Positions 35,978 through 45,119 of a DNA stretch of 64,000 nucleotides are shown here, piece by piece (within the stretch, counting starts at the first letter, position 1; each line of letters opens with the position of its first letter). The stretch spans positions 620,001-684,000 of the forward strand of contig NZ_WMIC01000001.1 of the NCBI RefSeq assembly GCF_009711135.1, in the 5' to 3' direction. The notes under the pieces were generated by a model. The model was not told where the DNA came from. It did not search any database and saw only the letters and a list, made by a program, of their open reading frames with translations. The translations under genes were made by a program, and so were the position numbers. The DNA comes from Flavobacterium sp. LC2016-01. GTDB lineage: Bacteria; Bacteroidota; Bacteroidia; Flavobacteriales; Flavobacteriaceae.

Positions 35978-36691
35978 ATGAAATTTAAAGTAACGCTTCT
36001 CATCTTATTATTTTCGGTATTTGGTTTTTCCCAAACCGAAACAACGGGTAAAATAAATACGGTTATTATGGCAAAGTATGAGCTTGGTTATGCCTTGTAC
36101 AAGCCAGCAAATACTAAAGAAAAGAAGCCTTTAATAGTTTTTATTTCGGGAGATGGTGAAAAAGGAACCGATATTGCAAAAGTGAAAATTAACGGTCCTT
36201 TTAAATATTTAAAGACACATCAGCTAGATGCTTATGTTTTGGCTCCTCAATGCAATGAAGATGAAAATTGGGATATAGAGTCAATTTATGAGCTGATTTT
36301 AAAAATTCAGAAAGAAAATAAAATTGATTCAGAAAGAATATATGTTACTGGTTTAAGCTCAGGAGGCTGGGCTTCATGGAATTTGGCTTTTGCACATCCA
36401 GATCTATTTGCAGCAAACGTACCTGTCGCTGGTTTTGTAGATTTAATTCAGCTGGAGAAAATTTGTGAAATAGCCAATATTCCAACCAGAATTTTCCACG
36501 GATTGTTAGATGATGTGGTTAACGTCAATTATGCGATAACGGTTTACAAAGAATTGAAAAAGTGTAATGCAAAAGATGTAAAGCTGACCATTTTTGATGA
36601 CGCAAATCACGATAGTTGGACAAGAGTTTATGATAATCAAGAAATCTATGACTGGATGTTACAGCAGAAAAAAACGAATACAAACAAATAA
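35978..36691 (+). CDS. Exported esterase (PHB-depolymerase/CE1-like alpha/beta hydrolase)
   Basis: 237 residues with a signal peptide (LFSVFGFSQ). Nucleophile elbow GLSSGGWASW, acid in HGLLDDVVN and catalytic His in DDANHDSW give a full triad. The fold (PLIVFISGDGEKGTD... IYVTGLSSGG) is of the PHB depolymerase/dienelactone hydrolase type used by carbohydrate esterases in PULs. It may remove acyl groups (acetyl, succinyl) from the glucan. Tightly placed: 10 bases after the GH144 gene and 10 before the GH3 gene. Confidence 0.82.
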   Translation: MKFKVTLLILLFSVFGFSQTETTGKINTVIMAKYELGYALYKPANTKEKKPLIVFISGDGEKGTDIAKVKINGPFKYLKTHQLDAYVLAPQCNEDENWDIESIYELILKIQKENKIDSERIYVTGLSSGGWASWNLAFAHPDLFAANVPVAGFVDLIQLEKICEIANIPTRIFHGLLDDVVNVNYAITVYKELKKCNAKDVKLTIFDDANHDSWTRVYDNQEIYDWMLQQKKTNTNK

Positions 36692-36701
36692 ATAGAATAG
36701 A

Positions 36702-39002
36702 ATGAAAAACAAATTAGTCTTACTTTTTTTAGGATGTGCTGTTTTGGGTTATGCTCAAAAAAAGAGCACAAAAAGTACAGTGAAAATTAAACCTAAGTCA
36801 GAGTTTGTGGCAGATTTAATGTCAAAAATGACATTAGAAGAAAAATTAGGACAGTTGAATTTACCAACATCTGGAGATATTACAACTGGTCAGGCAAATA
36901 GTTCAAATGTTGCAAAAAATATTGCTGAAGGTAAAGTAGGCGGTTTGTTCAATATAAAATCAGTACAAAAAATTAAAGAAGTACAAAAAATTGCTGTCGA
37001 ACAGAGCCGTTTAAAAATTCCATTGCTTTTTGGTATGGACGTAATTCACGGTTACGAAACAACATTCCCAATTCCATTAGGATTATCTTGTACTTGGGAT
37101 ATGGGTTTAATTGAAAGAAGTGCTCAAATTGCAGCAAAAGAAGCAAGTGCTGACGGAATCAACTGGACATTCTCTCCTATGGTTGATATTTCTCGCGATC
37201 CACGTTGGGGAAGAGTTTCTGAAGGTTCAGGAGAAGATCCATATTTAGGAAGCCAAATTGCGAAAGCAATGGTTAACGGATACCAACAACACGATCTTTC
37301 AAAAAACAGTTCAATTTTAGCTTGTGTAAAACACTTCGCATTGTATGGTGCGCCAGAAGCGGGACGTGATTACAACACAGTTGATATGAGCCATATCAGA
37401 ATGTTTAATGATTATTTTCCTCCTTACAAAGCAGCGGTTGATGCTGGTGTAGGTTCAGTTATGGCATCTTTCAATGAAATTGACGGAATTCCAGCAACGG
37501 GAAATAAATGGTTAATGACAGATGTTTTAAGAAAACAATGGGGTTTCAAAGGTTTCGTAGTAACCGATTTTACAGGAATTCCTGAAATGATCGAGCACGG
37601 AATGGGTAACCTTCAAGATGTTTCGGCTTTGGCTTTAAATGCTGGTGTTGAAATGGATATGGTTGGAGAAGGTTTCTTAGGAACTTTGAAAAAATCATTA
37701 GATGAAAAAAGAGTTTCAATGGAAACAATCGACAATGCAGTAAAACTTATTTTAGAAGCAAAATATGATTTAGGATTGTTCCAAGATCCATATAAATATT
37801 GTGATGAGAAAAGAGCTAAAACTGAAATTTTCACAATGGACAGCAGAAAAGAAGCGCGTCAAATTGCGGCGCAATCATTGGTATTGCTAAAAAATCAAAA
37901 CCAATTATTGCCTCTTAAAAAATCAGGAACAATTGGTTTAATCGGACCATTGGCAGATGCTAAAGAAAATATGCCAGGAACTTGGAGTGTGGCTACTAAA
38001 ATGGAAAATGCAGTTTCATTATTAGCTGGTATTAAAGAAGTTGCTGGAGCAGGAACTAAAGTTTTATATGCTAAAGGAAGCAATTTAGATTACGACGAAA
38101 CTTTTGAAACTAATGCAACGATGTTTGGAAAAACTCTACACCGTGACGGGCGTTCAAAAGAAGAATTATTAGCAGAAGCTTTAAAAGTAGCTGAACAATC
38201 TGATGTAATTGTTGCAGCTTTAGGAGAATCTGCAGAAATGAGTGGGGAATCAAGCAGCCGTACAAATTTACAGATTCCACAAGCACAGAAAGATTTATTA
38301 AACGCTTTATTAAAAACAGGAAAACCGGTCGTTTTAGTATTGTTTGATGGACGTCCTTTAGTAATTGTTGACGAAGAAAAAACAGTTCCAGCCATTTTAA
38401 ATGCTTGGTTTGCTGGTACAGAAGCAGGTTACGCTATTGCTGATGTTTTATTTGGAGATGTAAATCCTTCTGGAAAATTGACTTCAACTTTCCCAAGAAG
38501 TGTTGGTCAATTGCCAATTTACTACGCACACAAAAATACAGGAAGACCGCTTTCTAATACGGAAGGGAAATTCGAAAAATTCAGATCAAACTATATTGAC
38601 GAAAGAAACGAACCTTTATTCCCATTTGGTTTTGGTTTAAGCTACACCACTTTTGATTATTCAAACTTGAAAATTTCTGCTGATAAAATGAATTTCAGCG
38701 GAAAATTAAAAGTTACTGTTGATGTAACAAATACAGGAAATTTTGACGGAAAAGAAACAGTTCAATTATACATCAGAGATTTAGTTGGTTCTGTAACAAG
38801 ACCAGTTAGAGAATTGAAAGGTTTCCAAAAAATAGCACTTAAAAAAGGTGAAAAACAAACCGTAAGTTTTGATATTACTGTTGAAGATTTAAAATTTTAT
38901 AATTCTGATTTGCAATTCGCTGCAGAACCTGGACAGTTTGATATTTTCGTTGGAGGAAATTCAACTGCCGACAAGAAAGTTAGTTTCGAGTTAACTAAAT
39001 AG
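36702..39002 (+). CDS. bglX: GH3 beta-glucosidase (BglX-like)
   Basis: 766 residues with a signal peptide (ending VLGYAQ). The GH3 N-terminal barrel contains LLFGMDVIHGYETTFPIPLG, WTFSPMVDISRDPRWGRVSEGSGEDPYLG and the nucleophile Asp289 in VVTDF. The GH3 C-terminal domain (IGLIGPLADAKENMPGTWS; ESAEMSGESSSRTNL) and a terminal Fn3-like domain (VTVDVTNTGNFDGKETVQLYI) follow. It would split oligosaccharides from the GH144 enzyme to glucose in the periplasm. Last gene before a strong terminator, so the operon is susC to here. Confidence 0.95.
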   Translation: MKNKLVLLFLGCAVLGYAQKKSTKSTVKIKPKSEFVADLMSKMTLEEKLGQLNLPTSGDITTGQANSSNVAKNIAEGKVGGLFNIKSVQKIKEVQKIAVEQSRLKIPLLFGMDVIHGYETTFPIPLGLSCTWDMGLIERSAQIAAKEASADGINWTFSPMVDISRDPRWGRVSEGSGEDPYLGSQIAKAMVNGYQQHDLSKNSSILACVKHFALYGAPEAGRDYNTVDMSHIRMFNDYFPPYKAAVDAGVGSVMASFNEIDGIPATGNKWLMTDVLRKQWGFKGFVVTDFTGIPEMIEHGMGNLQDVSALALNAGVEMDMVGEGFLGTLKKSLDEKRVSMETIDNAVKLILEAKYDLGLFQDPYKYCDEKRAKTEIFTMDSRKEARQIAAQSLVLLKNQNQLLPLKKSGTIGLIGPLADAKENMPGTWSVATKMENAVSLLAGIKEVAGAGTKVLYAKGSNLDYDETFETNATMFGKTLHRDGRSKEELLAEALKVAEQSDVIVAALGESAEMSGESSSRTNLQIPQAQKDLLNALLKTGKPVVLVLFDGRPLVIVDEEKTVPAILNAWFAGTEAGYAIADVLFGDVNPSGKLTSTFPRSVGQLPIYYAHKNTGRPLSNTEGKFEKFRSNYIDERNEPLFPFGFGLSYTTFDYSNLKISADKMNFSGKLKVTVDVTNTGNFDGKETVQLYIRDLVGSVTRPVRELKGFQKIALKKGEKQTVSFDITVEDLKFYNSDLQFAAEPGQFDIFVGGNSTADKKVSFELTK

Positions 39003-39020
39003 TTGGTTTATTGGTTAGTT

Positions 39021-39050
39021 AAAAGCCCTTCATATGGAGGGCTTTTTTTC
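39021..39050 (+). terminator. Terminator at the end of the susC-bglX operon
   Basis: Stem AAAGCCCTTC / GGAGGGCTTT with a CATAT-type loop and a following T-run, 19 bases after the GH3 stop. Confidence 0.85.
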
Positions 39051-39082
39051 TAAAATAAAGATTCTCTTTTTAATTTTTATCT

Positions 39083-39865
39083 ATGAATACTTTAAAAATA
39101 TCTAGCGCTTTTTCTTTACTGTTAGTAATGGTTTTTGCTTCCTGCAATGTGCAGAAAAATGCAATTGTAGCACATAGAGGAGCTTGGAAAAAGAACAATT
39201 TTCCTGAAAATTCTATAGCTTCTTTAAGACATGCAATTGACTTAAAATTGCCTGGATCAGAATTTGATGTTTGGCGTACTGCCGACGATTCATTGGTAAT
39301 TAATCACGACGCACATTTTAATAAATTACTGATCGAACAAACCAATTATTCCGATTTGATGAAGTTTAAGTTATCCAACGGAGAAAAGCTTCCAACGCTT
39401 TATGAATATATTTCAGAAGGAATAAAAAACAATAAACAGACTCTTTTGGTTTGCGAAATAAAACCTTCGGAAATAAGCAAAGAACGCGGAAAAGAAACGG
39501 CTATTAAAACCGTAGAAACAATCAAAAAACTTAAAGCCGACAAAAAGACTTGTTATATAAGTTTTGATTATGACATTCTAAAACAAATTAGAGCTATAGA
39601 TGCTAAAACAAAGCTTCAATATTTGGAAGGAAATAAATCTCCAATCGAAGTTAAAGCTGATAATATTAATGGTGTTGATTATCATTATTCGGTTTTTAAA
39701 AAACATCCTGAATGGATTCAAGAAGCAAAAGACAGCAAAATTATTTTGAATGCCTGGACTGTAAATGAAGCTGCTGATATGGATTGGATTATCGATCAAA
39801 AATTCGATTATATCACTACAAATGAACCTGAACTTTTAAAGGAAAGATTAAACATAAAAAAGTAA
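39083..39865 (+). CDS. Lipoprotein glycerophosphodiester phosphodiesterase
   Basis: 260 residues with a lipobox (VFASC). GDPD TIM-barrel motifs: IVAHRGAWKKNNFPENSIAS (catalytic His and Glu), GSEFDVWRTADDSLVINHD (metal ligands and second His), late NAWTVNEAADMDW and FDYITTNEPELL. The family hydrolyses glycerophosphodiesters to glycerol 3-phosphate and an alcohol. Its place between two glycosidase genes, in an exported lipoprotein form, suggests a glycerophosphate-substituted glycan as substrate rather than phospholipid head groups; this is inference. 31 bases before the GH43-like start. Confidence 0.92.
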   Translation: MNTLKISSAFSLLLVMVFASCNVQKNAIVAHRGAWKKNNFPENSIASLRHAIDLKLPGSEFDVWRTADDSLVINHDAHFNKLLIEQTNYSDLMKFKLSNGEKLPTLYEYISEGIKNNKQTLLVCEIKPSEISKERGKETAIKTVETIKKLKADKKTCYISFDYDILKQIRAIDAKTKLQYLEGNKSPIEVKADNINGVDYHYSVFKKHPEWIQEAKDSKIILNAWTVNEAADMDWIIDQKFDYITTNEPELLKERLNIKK

Positions 39866-39896
39866 TCTTTTGCCCTTTACAAATACAAACCAAATC

Positions 39897-41822
39897 ATGA
39901 AAAAAATATACAAACAACTGAGACTGCCAGTCGTATTGTTTTTGATCGTTTTCAATAACAGTATTTTGGCTCAAAATGCAAGTGGAAAAACAGAATGGTT
40001 TGACCCTGCTAAACCGGCAACGACTTATTGTAATCCTATTAATATTGGCTACAATTTCACCACACACAACCATAACGGAATTCCAGAATCGCGCCGTTCA
40101 AGTGCCGATCCGGTAATTATTACTTATAAAGGCGAATATTATTTATTTGCAACAAATCAGGCAGGTTTCTTTTGGAGTAAAGACATGTCAGACTGGAAAT
40201 TTGTTTACGGAAGTTTTCAAAGACAGCCCGGCGATGACGACCAGTGCGCACCTGCTGCTTGGGTTGTAAATGATACTTTATTTTACGTTGGTTCGACATG
40301 GAAAAGAGATCATCCAATTTGGAAAACGGCTGATCCAAAATCAGGAAGATGGACGCGTCATGTTGACAAAGCAATGTTGCCGACTTGGGATCCAGCGATT
40401 TTTCAGGATGATGACAAAAAAGTATATATGTACTACGGATCAAGCGGAAAACTGCCACTTGTAGGTACTGAAGTTGATTATAACACTTGGCTGCCAAAAG
40501 GAAATCAGGCAGATTATGCGCAATTATACAAAGCAACTGAGGTAGAAGATATTCAGCGTCCCTATGGACAGATAAAAGAAGTTGCGATTCTAGATCCATC
40601 AGCTCATGGATGGGAGCGTTTTGGGCCAAATAATGATATGGAACCAGCACCATGGGGAAATTTCATTGAAGGTGCTTGGATGACCAAACATAATGGAAAA
40701 TATTATATGCAGTATGGAGCTCCAGCAACAGAATTTAAAGGTTATGCAAATGGCGTTCACGTAGGTGATAATCCGTTAGGACCTTTTACCTATCAAAAAC
40801 ACAATCCGATGTCTTATAAACCAGGCGGATTTGTGATTGGAGCGGGACACGGAAATACTTTTGCAGATAATTACGGAAATTACTGGAATACGGGAACCTG
40901 CAAAATCTCAATTAAAGACCGTTTTGAGCGCCGTATCGATATGTTTCCCGCCGGATTTGATAAAGATGATGTAATGTATTCTATTACAGCTTATGGAGAT
41001 TTTCCGATAGTGCTTCCAACTGGCGAGCGTGATCAGACAAAAGGTGCTTCATCGGGCTGGATGCTGCTTTCGTACAAAAAGCCCGTTACGGTTTCTTCTT
41101 CTGAAGAATGTATGGAAGTTGAAACACACAGAATGGATAATGGTGGAAAAAAAGTCTATGAGAAATTCTGTTACGGAGCAGAAAATCTTACTGATGAAAA
41201 TATCCAAACCTATTGGTCTGCTAAAACAAGTAATCCTGGGGAATGGCTGCAGCTGGATTTAGGCAGAAAAATGGAAATAAATGCTTTACAGATCAACTAT
41301 GCCGATCATAAAGCAATGCAGTACAATAAAGCGATGGATATTTATTATCAATATAAAATATTCATGTCTGATGATGCTGTAAACTGGACTTTGGTTGTTG
41401 ATAAATCTAAAAATGACAAAGATGTTCCGCATGATTATGTAGAGCTTACAAAATCAATAAAAGCGCGTTACATCAAAATGGAAAACATTCATAATGCATC
41501 TGGATTGTTTGCAATATCTGATTTTAGAGTTTTTGGAAATGGTTTAGCACAAAAACCAAAAGCAGTCACTTCTTTTAAAGTAGACAGAAATAAAACTGAT
41601 TCCCGAAATGCTATGATTTCTTGGAAAAAACAAAATGATGCTGTTGGGTACAATATTTATTACGGAATTACGCCTGATAAATTATACAACAGTATTATGG
41701 TTTACGGAGAGAATTCATATGATTTTAGAGGTTTAGATAAAGGAACAAAATATTATTTTACCATTGAACCTTTTAATGAAAACGGCATTGGAACAAGAAA
41801 TAAGCTTATTGAAGTAAAATAA
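39897..41822 (+). CDS. GH43-like glycosidase with F5/8C and Fn3 modules
   Basis: About 641 residues; ATG at 39897 gives MKKIYKQLRLPVVLFLIVFNNSILAQ, a signal peptide (an upstream TTG frame extension is unlikely). A five-blade propeller domain shows GH43-like catalytic positions: SSADPVIITYKGEYYLFAT (Asp), LPTWDPAIFQDDDKKVYMYYG (Asp) and FIEGAWMTKHNGKYYMQYG (Glu). Residues about 400-540 form a discoidin/F5-8C (CBM32-like) domain (GEWLQLDLGRKMEINALQINY...ARYIKMENIH), and the end is a fibronectin type III domain. The substrate cannot be read from the sequence. Confidence 0.85.
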   Translation: MKKIYKQLRLPVVLFLIVFNNSILAQNASGKTEWFDPAKPATTYCNPINIGYNFTTHNHNGIPESRRSSADPVIITYKGEYYLFATNQAGFFWSKDMSDWKFVYGSFQRQPGDDDQCAPAAWVVNDTLFYVGSTWKRDHPIWKTADPKSGRWTRHVDKAMLPTWDPAIFQDDDKKVYMYYGSSGKLPLVGTEVDYNTWLPKGNQADYAQLYKATEVEDIQRPYGQIKEVAILDPSAHGWERFGPNNDMEPAPWGNFIEGAWMTKHNGKYYMQYGAPATEFKGYANGVHVGDNPLGPFTYQKHNPMSYKPGGFVIGAGHGNTFADNYGNYWNTGTCKISIKDRFERRIDMFPAGFDKDDVMYSITAYGDFPIVLPTGERDQTKGASSGWMLLSYKKPVTVSSSEECMEVETHRMDNGGKKVYEKFCYGAENLTDENIQTYWSAKTSNPGEWLQLDLGRKMEINALQINYADHKAMQYNKAMDIYYQYKIFMSDDAVNWTLVVDKSKNDKDVPHDYVELTKSIKARYIKMENIHNASGLFAISDFRVFGNGLAQKPKAVTSFKVDRNKTDSRNAMISWKKQNDAVGYNIYYGITPDKLYNSIMVYGENSYDFRGLDKGTKYYFTIEPFNENGIGTRNKLIEVK

Positions 41823-41842
41823 GTTTATTTAATTAAAATCAT

Positions 41843-41890
41843 AAAAACTCTGATTATAAATTTAAAGATTTGTAATTGGAGTTTTTTTTT
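41843..41890 (+). terminator. Terminator after the GH43-like gene
   Basis: Imperfect long stem AAAAACTC...GAGTTTTT with ATTA/TAAT continuation and a T-run. Confidence 0.7.
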
Positions 41891-41990
41891 TACCAAAGAC
41901 TAAGGAAAAACTCTGACAATTCTATAGATTTTTTGTTACTTTGTCAAACAAACCCAAAAAACAGCATAACCCCAAAATGGTATTAAAATT

Positions 41991-43382
41991 ATGAAAAAAA
42001 CGATTCTTTTAACTGCTTTAGTTTTAAATGGATTGACCGCATCTTTTGCTCAGTCAAATGATGAAAAAAACATTAAATTATTTTATAAAAAAGCTTTAAC
42101 CGAAGCTAAATGTTATTCTTGGTTAGAATATCTTTCAAATGATATCGGAAGCCGTTTATCTGGATCAAAAGGTGCAGCAGAGGCGGTAGAGTATACAAAA
42201 AGACAATTAGAAAGTTTAGGCCTTGACAAAGTTTATTTGCAGGAAGTTACGGTTCCTCACTGGGTTCGCGGCGAAAAAGAAACCGCTTTTATCCTTGATG
42301 GAAAAGTAAAAACGGCTGTGCCAATTTGTGCTTTAGGAAGTTCTGTTGCAACTCCAAAAATAGGAATTACGGCAGAAGTAATCGAAGTACAAAGTCTTGA
42401 CGAATTAAAAACACTTGGAGACAAAGTAAAAGGTAAAATTGTGTTTTTTAACAGACCAATGAATCCTGAAAACATCGGAACTTTTGATTCTTATTCAAGT
42501 GCAGGAGATCAAAGAAGAAGCGGTGCAAAAGAAGCAGCTAAACTTGGTGCAGTTGGTGCAATTGTACGTTCGTTAAACCTTCGTTTAGATGATTTTCCTC
42601 ACGCTGGAGCTCAAAGTTATGGCGATTTGCCAAAAGAACAATATATTCCAGCAGCTGCAATTAGTACAAATGGTGCTGAATTATTAAGCAAAACATTAAA
42701 AGCAAATCCTGCTTTAAAATTTTATTTCAAGCAATCTTGCGAAACGTTGCCAGATGCATTATCGTATAATGTTATCGGCGAATTAACAGGAACTGTAACT
42801 CCAGAAAACATTCTTGTTGTTGGTGGACATTTAGATTCTTGGGATTTAGCAGACGGTTCTCATGACGATGGGGCAGGAGTAGTACAAAGTATGGAAGTAG
42901 TTCGTATTTTGAAAAACTTAAACTACAAACCTAAAAATACGATTCGTGTTGTATTGTTTATGAATGAAGAAAATGGAGGAAAAGGTGGAGCAAAATATGA
43001 AGAAGTTTCAAAACAAAAGAACGAGAATCATATTTTTGCCTTAGAAAGTGATTCAGGCGGATTTACACCAAGAGGATTTTCAATTGAAGCTGATGAAGCA
43101 AACTTCAAAAAGCTGCAGGAGTATAAAACTTTTTTTGAGCCCTATTTAATCCATAGTTTTGTAAAAGGACATGCAGGATCAGATATTGAGCATTTAACTT
43201 CAAAAACGATTGTTAAAGCTGGTTTACAGCCAGATTCACAGCGTTATTTTGATTATCACCATGCAGCAAATGATAAATTTGATGCAATCAACAAAAGAGA
43301 ATTAGAACTTGGTGCAGCTACAATGACATCATTAATTTATTTAGTTGATCAAAACGGAATAACAGTTCCGGCTTCAAATTAA
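41991..43382 (+). CDS. Exported M28-family aminopeptidase
   Basis: 463 residues with a signal peptide (ending TASFAQ). Includes a PA-type insert (about 140-240) and an M28 zinc peptidase domain: VVGGHLDSWDLADGSHDDGAGV (His and Asp ligands), FMNEENGGKGGAKY (catalytic Glu), ALESDSGGF (Asp ligand) and YHHAANDKFDAI (His ligand), all intact. Removes N-terminal residues from peptides in the periplasm or outside. Monocistronic, with its own terminator. Confidence 0.93.
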   Translation: MKKTILLTALVLNGLTASFAQSNDEKNIKLFYKKALTEAKCYSWLEYLSNDIGSRLSGSKGAAEAVEYTKRQLESLGLDKVYLQEVTVPHWVRGEKETAFILDGKVKTAVPICALGSSVATPKIGITAEVIEVQSLDELKTLGDKVKGKIVFFNRPMNPENIGTFDSYSSAGDQRRSGAKEAAKLGAVGAIVRSLNLRLDDFPHAGAQSYGDLPKEQYIPAAAISTNGAELLSKTLKANPALKFYFKQSCETLPDALSYNVIGELTGTVTPENILVVGGHLDSWDLADGSHDDGAGVVQSMEVVRILKNLNYKPKNTIRVVLFMNEENGGKGGAKYEEVSKQKNENHIFALESDSGGFTPRGFSIEADEANFKKLQEYKTFFEPYLIHSFVKGHAGSDIEHLTSKTIVKAGLQPDSQRYFDYHHAANDKFDAINKRELELGAATMTSLIYLVDQNGITVPASN

Positions 43383-43400
43383 GATTTTTAAAATTGATAT

Positions 43401-43436
43401 AAATAGGCTGTCAGAAATGACAGCCTATTTTTTTAT
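43401..43436 (+). terminator. Terminator after the M28 peptidase gene
   Basis: Near-perfect stem AAATAGGCTGTCA / TGACAGCCTATTT with a GAAA-type loop and T-run. Confidence 0.85.
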
Positions 43437-43496
43437 AAAAATCCCAAAGGATCGACATTTTATTTAAGATCATTAAAGGAACAATCATACTAATAC

Positions 43497-43802
43497 TTAA
43501 AGTCTCATCACAATCAAATAATAAACAAATGTGACAGGAATATTAGAAAGCAACAATAAAATTTTAATGCCTATTTCTTTTCGCTGTTGTGGTAAATGAA
43601 TGAATTTATCAGTCAAATGAAAAAACATAATGAGGTTTACGATTATTGCAGATAAAGCAAACGGCCATGCAATAACTAAAACATTCGGACTTTCATTTAA
43701 AATAATGTAGAGTACAAATAATACAGTTGTTATTATAAAAGAACCAACTGCCAGTTCAATGGATTGATTTTCTTTGAAAGGTTTGTCATTAATTGTTTTC
43801 AT
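43497..43802 (-). CDS. Small membrane protein
   Basis: 101 residues with three hydrophobic stretches (about 18-38, 43-65, 78-98) and no recognised family. It lies 4 bases after the stop of the Coq4-like gene, so the two are probably co-transcribed. Confidence 0.6.
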   Translation of the reverse strand: MKTINDKPFKENQSIELAVGSFIITTVLFVLYIILNESPNVLVIAWPFALSAIIVNLIMFFHLTDKFIHLPQQRKEIGIKILLLLSNIPVTFVYYLIVMRL

Positions 43803-43806
43803 AATA

Positions 43807-44259
43807 TTAAATTTTAAAAGCCTGTTGAATAGATTGAATTGGGATAAAAAGCATTTTTGAAAAATCTAAATAATGAAACGAAAACGCATTTTTTCCTTTT
43901 TGATACTGCTGAATGAAGTAATTTATTCGTTTAGGATAAAAAACAGTTCCAGTTAAAATAACCATAAACAAATACAAACTTTTCTTTCCGTTTCCGAGCA
44001 GATAAAACTGCATTCCAATTTCCTCATAAACAGAAACTCCTGTATTCGTTAGAACATGAATTATATCGTGATCTTCCAGTTTTTCCTGAATATCAAAATG
44101 ATTGTGGTGAAGAAAATTCCCTAAACCATAACCTAAACTTTCTGTTGGATAATCCATTAGCTTGGCTTTGTCAATTTTCCAAGGTTCATTTTTCTTGAAG
44201 TATTTTTGATAGGGTTTTTTAGAACATTCATACAATTTTTCAATTAAATAATCTCTCAT
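43807..44259 (-). CDS. Coq4-family protein
   Basis: 150 residues. The Coq4 zinc motif HDxxH-x11-E is exact: His64-Asp65-x-x-His68, then Glu80 (HDIIHVLTNTGVSVYEE), followed by GMQFYLLGNG. Coq4 is required for ubiquinone synthesis in mitochondria and many proteobacteria, where it carries out oxidative decarboxylation. Flavobacteria use menaquinone, so the substrate here should differ. The family match is strong; the function is not known. Confidence 0.75.
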   Translation of the reverse strand: MRDYLIEKLYECSKKPYQKYFKKNEPWKIDKAKLMDYPTESLGYGLGNFLHHNHFDIQEKLEDHDIIHVLTNTGVSVYEEIGMQFYLLGNGKKSLYLFMVILTGTVFYPKRINYFIQQYQKGKNAFSFHYLDFSKMLFIPIQSIQQAFKI

Positions 44260-44305
44260 AAATATATTTTAAAAGTTCTTTGAAATTCAAAGTAAAATAA
44301 TAAAT

Positions 44306-44340
44306 AAAAAAGCTAGAAATAATAACTTAACTAGCTTTTT
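44306..44340 (-). terminator. Terminator downstream of the YiiX-like gene
   Basis: Stem AAAAAGCTAG / CTAGCTTTTT with a 15-base loop, just after the minus-strand stop at 44346. Confidence 0.7.
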
Positions 44341-44345
44341 AATAT

Positions 44346-45020
44346 TTAGTAAGTGTCGATAACAGTTTTCAATAAATTGGAATCAGCAAGGTCAGAAGGA
44401 GCAACGACTTTTTCTTCTAATGGAATAGCATTGCCATAACGCTCTTTCAATATTTTTTGAACTTGTGGATTTTCTAAATTAAAATCTTTTAATTCTCTCA
44501 GCTTTGATAATTCAATTCCGGCAGCGTTTTTATAAATTTTCCAAACCAATTCGGAGCAGTAAATTCTATTGTCAGTCCATTCAAAATAAGCGTCATATTC
44601 TTTACCGTCAAACTGCTGGCTGTATTCTTTCATTTTTTGTAGAACTTCAGGTTTCAGAATACTGTCATTCTTCAACCTTTTAACGACATATTTGCTGTCT
44701 CGTCCGTGTTTGATCCAATCTTCAAGCGGAGTCAATTTTACAGGCTGAACAGCTTCAAAAACAAACCATTTTCCGTTAATATCATAAATTATCCCACAGT
44801 GCGAAAACTTAGAATTAGTTGCTATACGAACCGCTTCACATTGTTTAGATTCTGAAGTTTGAAAAATAATATCGCCATCTTTATATTTACTCAATAGAGC
44901 TTTTTTTTCTTTATTTCCAGTAAAAGGATTATCTGGAAAAACTTTTAAACTGATAAACAATGCACATCCAAAACTAAGAATGAATGTGATTAGGGGAAAT
45001 AGATATTTTTTAGATTTCAT
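44346..45020 (-). CDS. YiiX/YebB-like permuted papain-fold cysteine peptidase
   Basis: 224 residues with an N-terminal membrane anchor or signal (LFPLITFILSFGCALFISL). Core motifs of the permuted NlpC/P60 group: KDGDIIFQTSES, the His in SKFSHCGIIY, WFVFEAVQPV and the Cys in NRIYCSELVWKIY. Members of this family act on amide or ester bonds in lipids, peptides or cell-wall material. Substrate unknown. Confidence 0.85.
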   Translation of the reverse strand: MKSKKYLFPLITFILSFGCALFISLKVFPDNPFTGNKEKKALLSKYKDGDIIFQTSESKQCEAVRIATNSKFSHCGIIYDINGKWFVFEAVQPVKLTPLEDWIKHGRDSKYVVKRLKNDSILKPEVLQKMKEYSQQFDGKEYDAYFEWTDNRIYCSELVWKIYKNAAGIELSKLRELKDFNLENPQVQKILKERYGNAIPLEEKVVAPSDLADSNLLKTVIDTY

Positions 45021-45063
45021 AAATCTGTTTTTAAAGTACTTTGAGTTACAAAGTAAATGATAA

Positions 45064-45098
45064 AAAAAATAGTTACCAAATTAATGATAACTATTTTT
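45064..45098 (-). terminator. Terminator downstream of the beta-barrel gene
   Basis: Stem AAAAATAGTTA / TAACTATTTTT about 20 bases past the minus-strand stop at 45120. Confidence 0.7.
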
Positions 45099-45119
45099 AA
45101 ATATATTTTTTAAGAATGG

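Noticed and set aside
39870..39896. Upstream TTG start for the GH43-like protein
   Set aside because: The ATG at 39897 gives a standard signal peptide; the nine extra residues would disrupt it and lie close to the GDPD stop.
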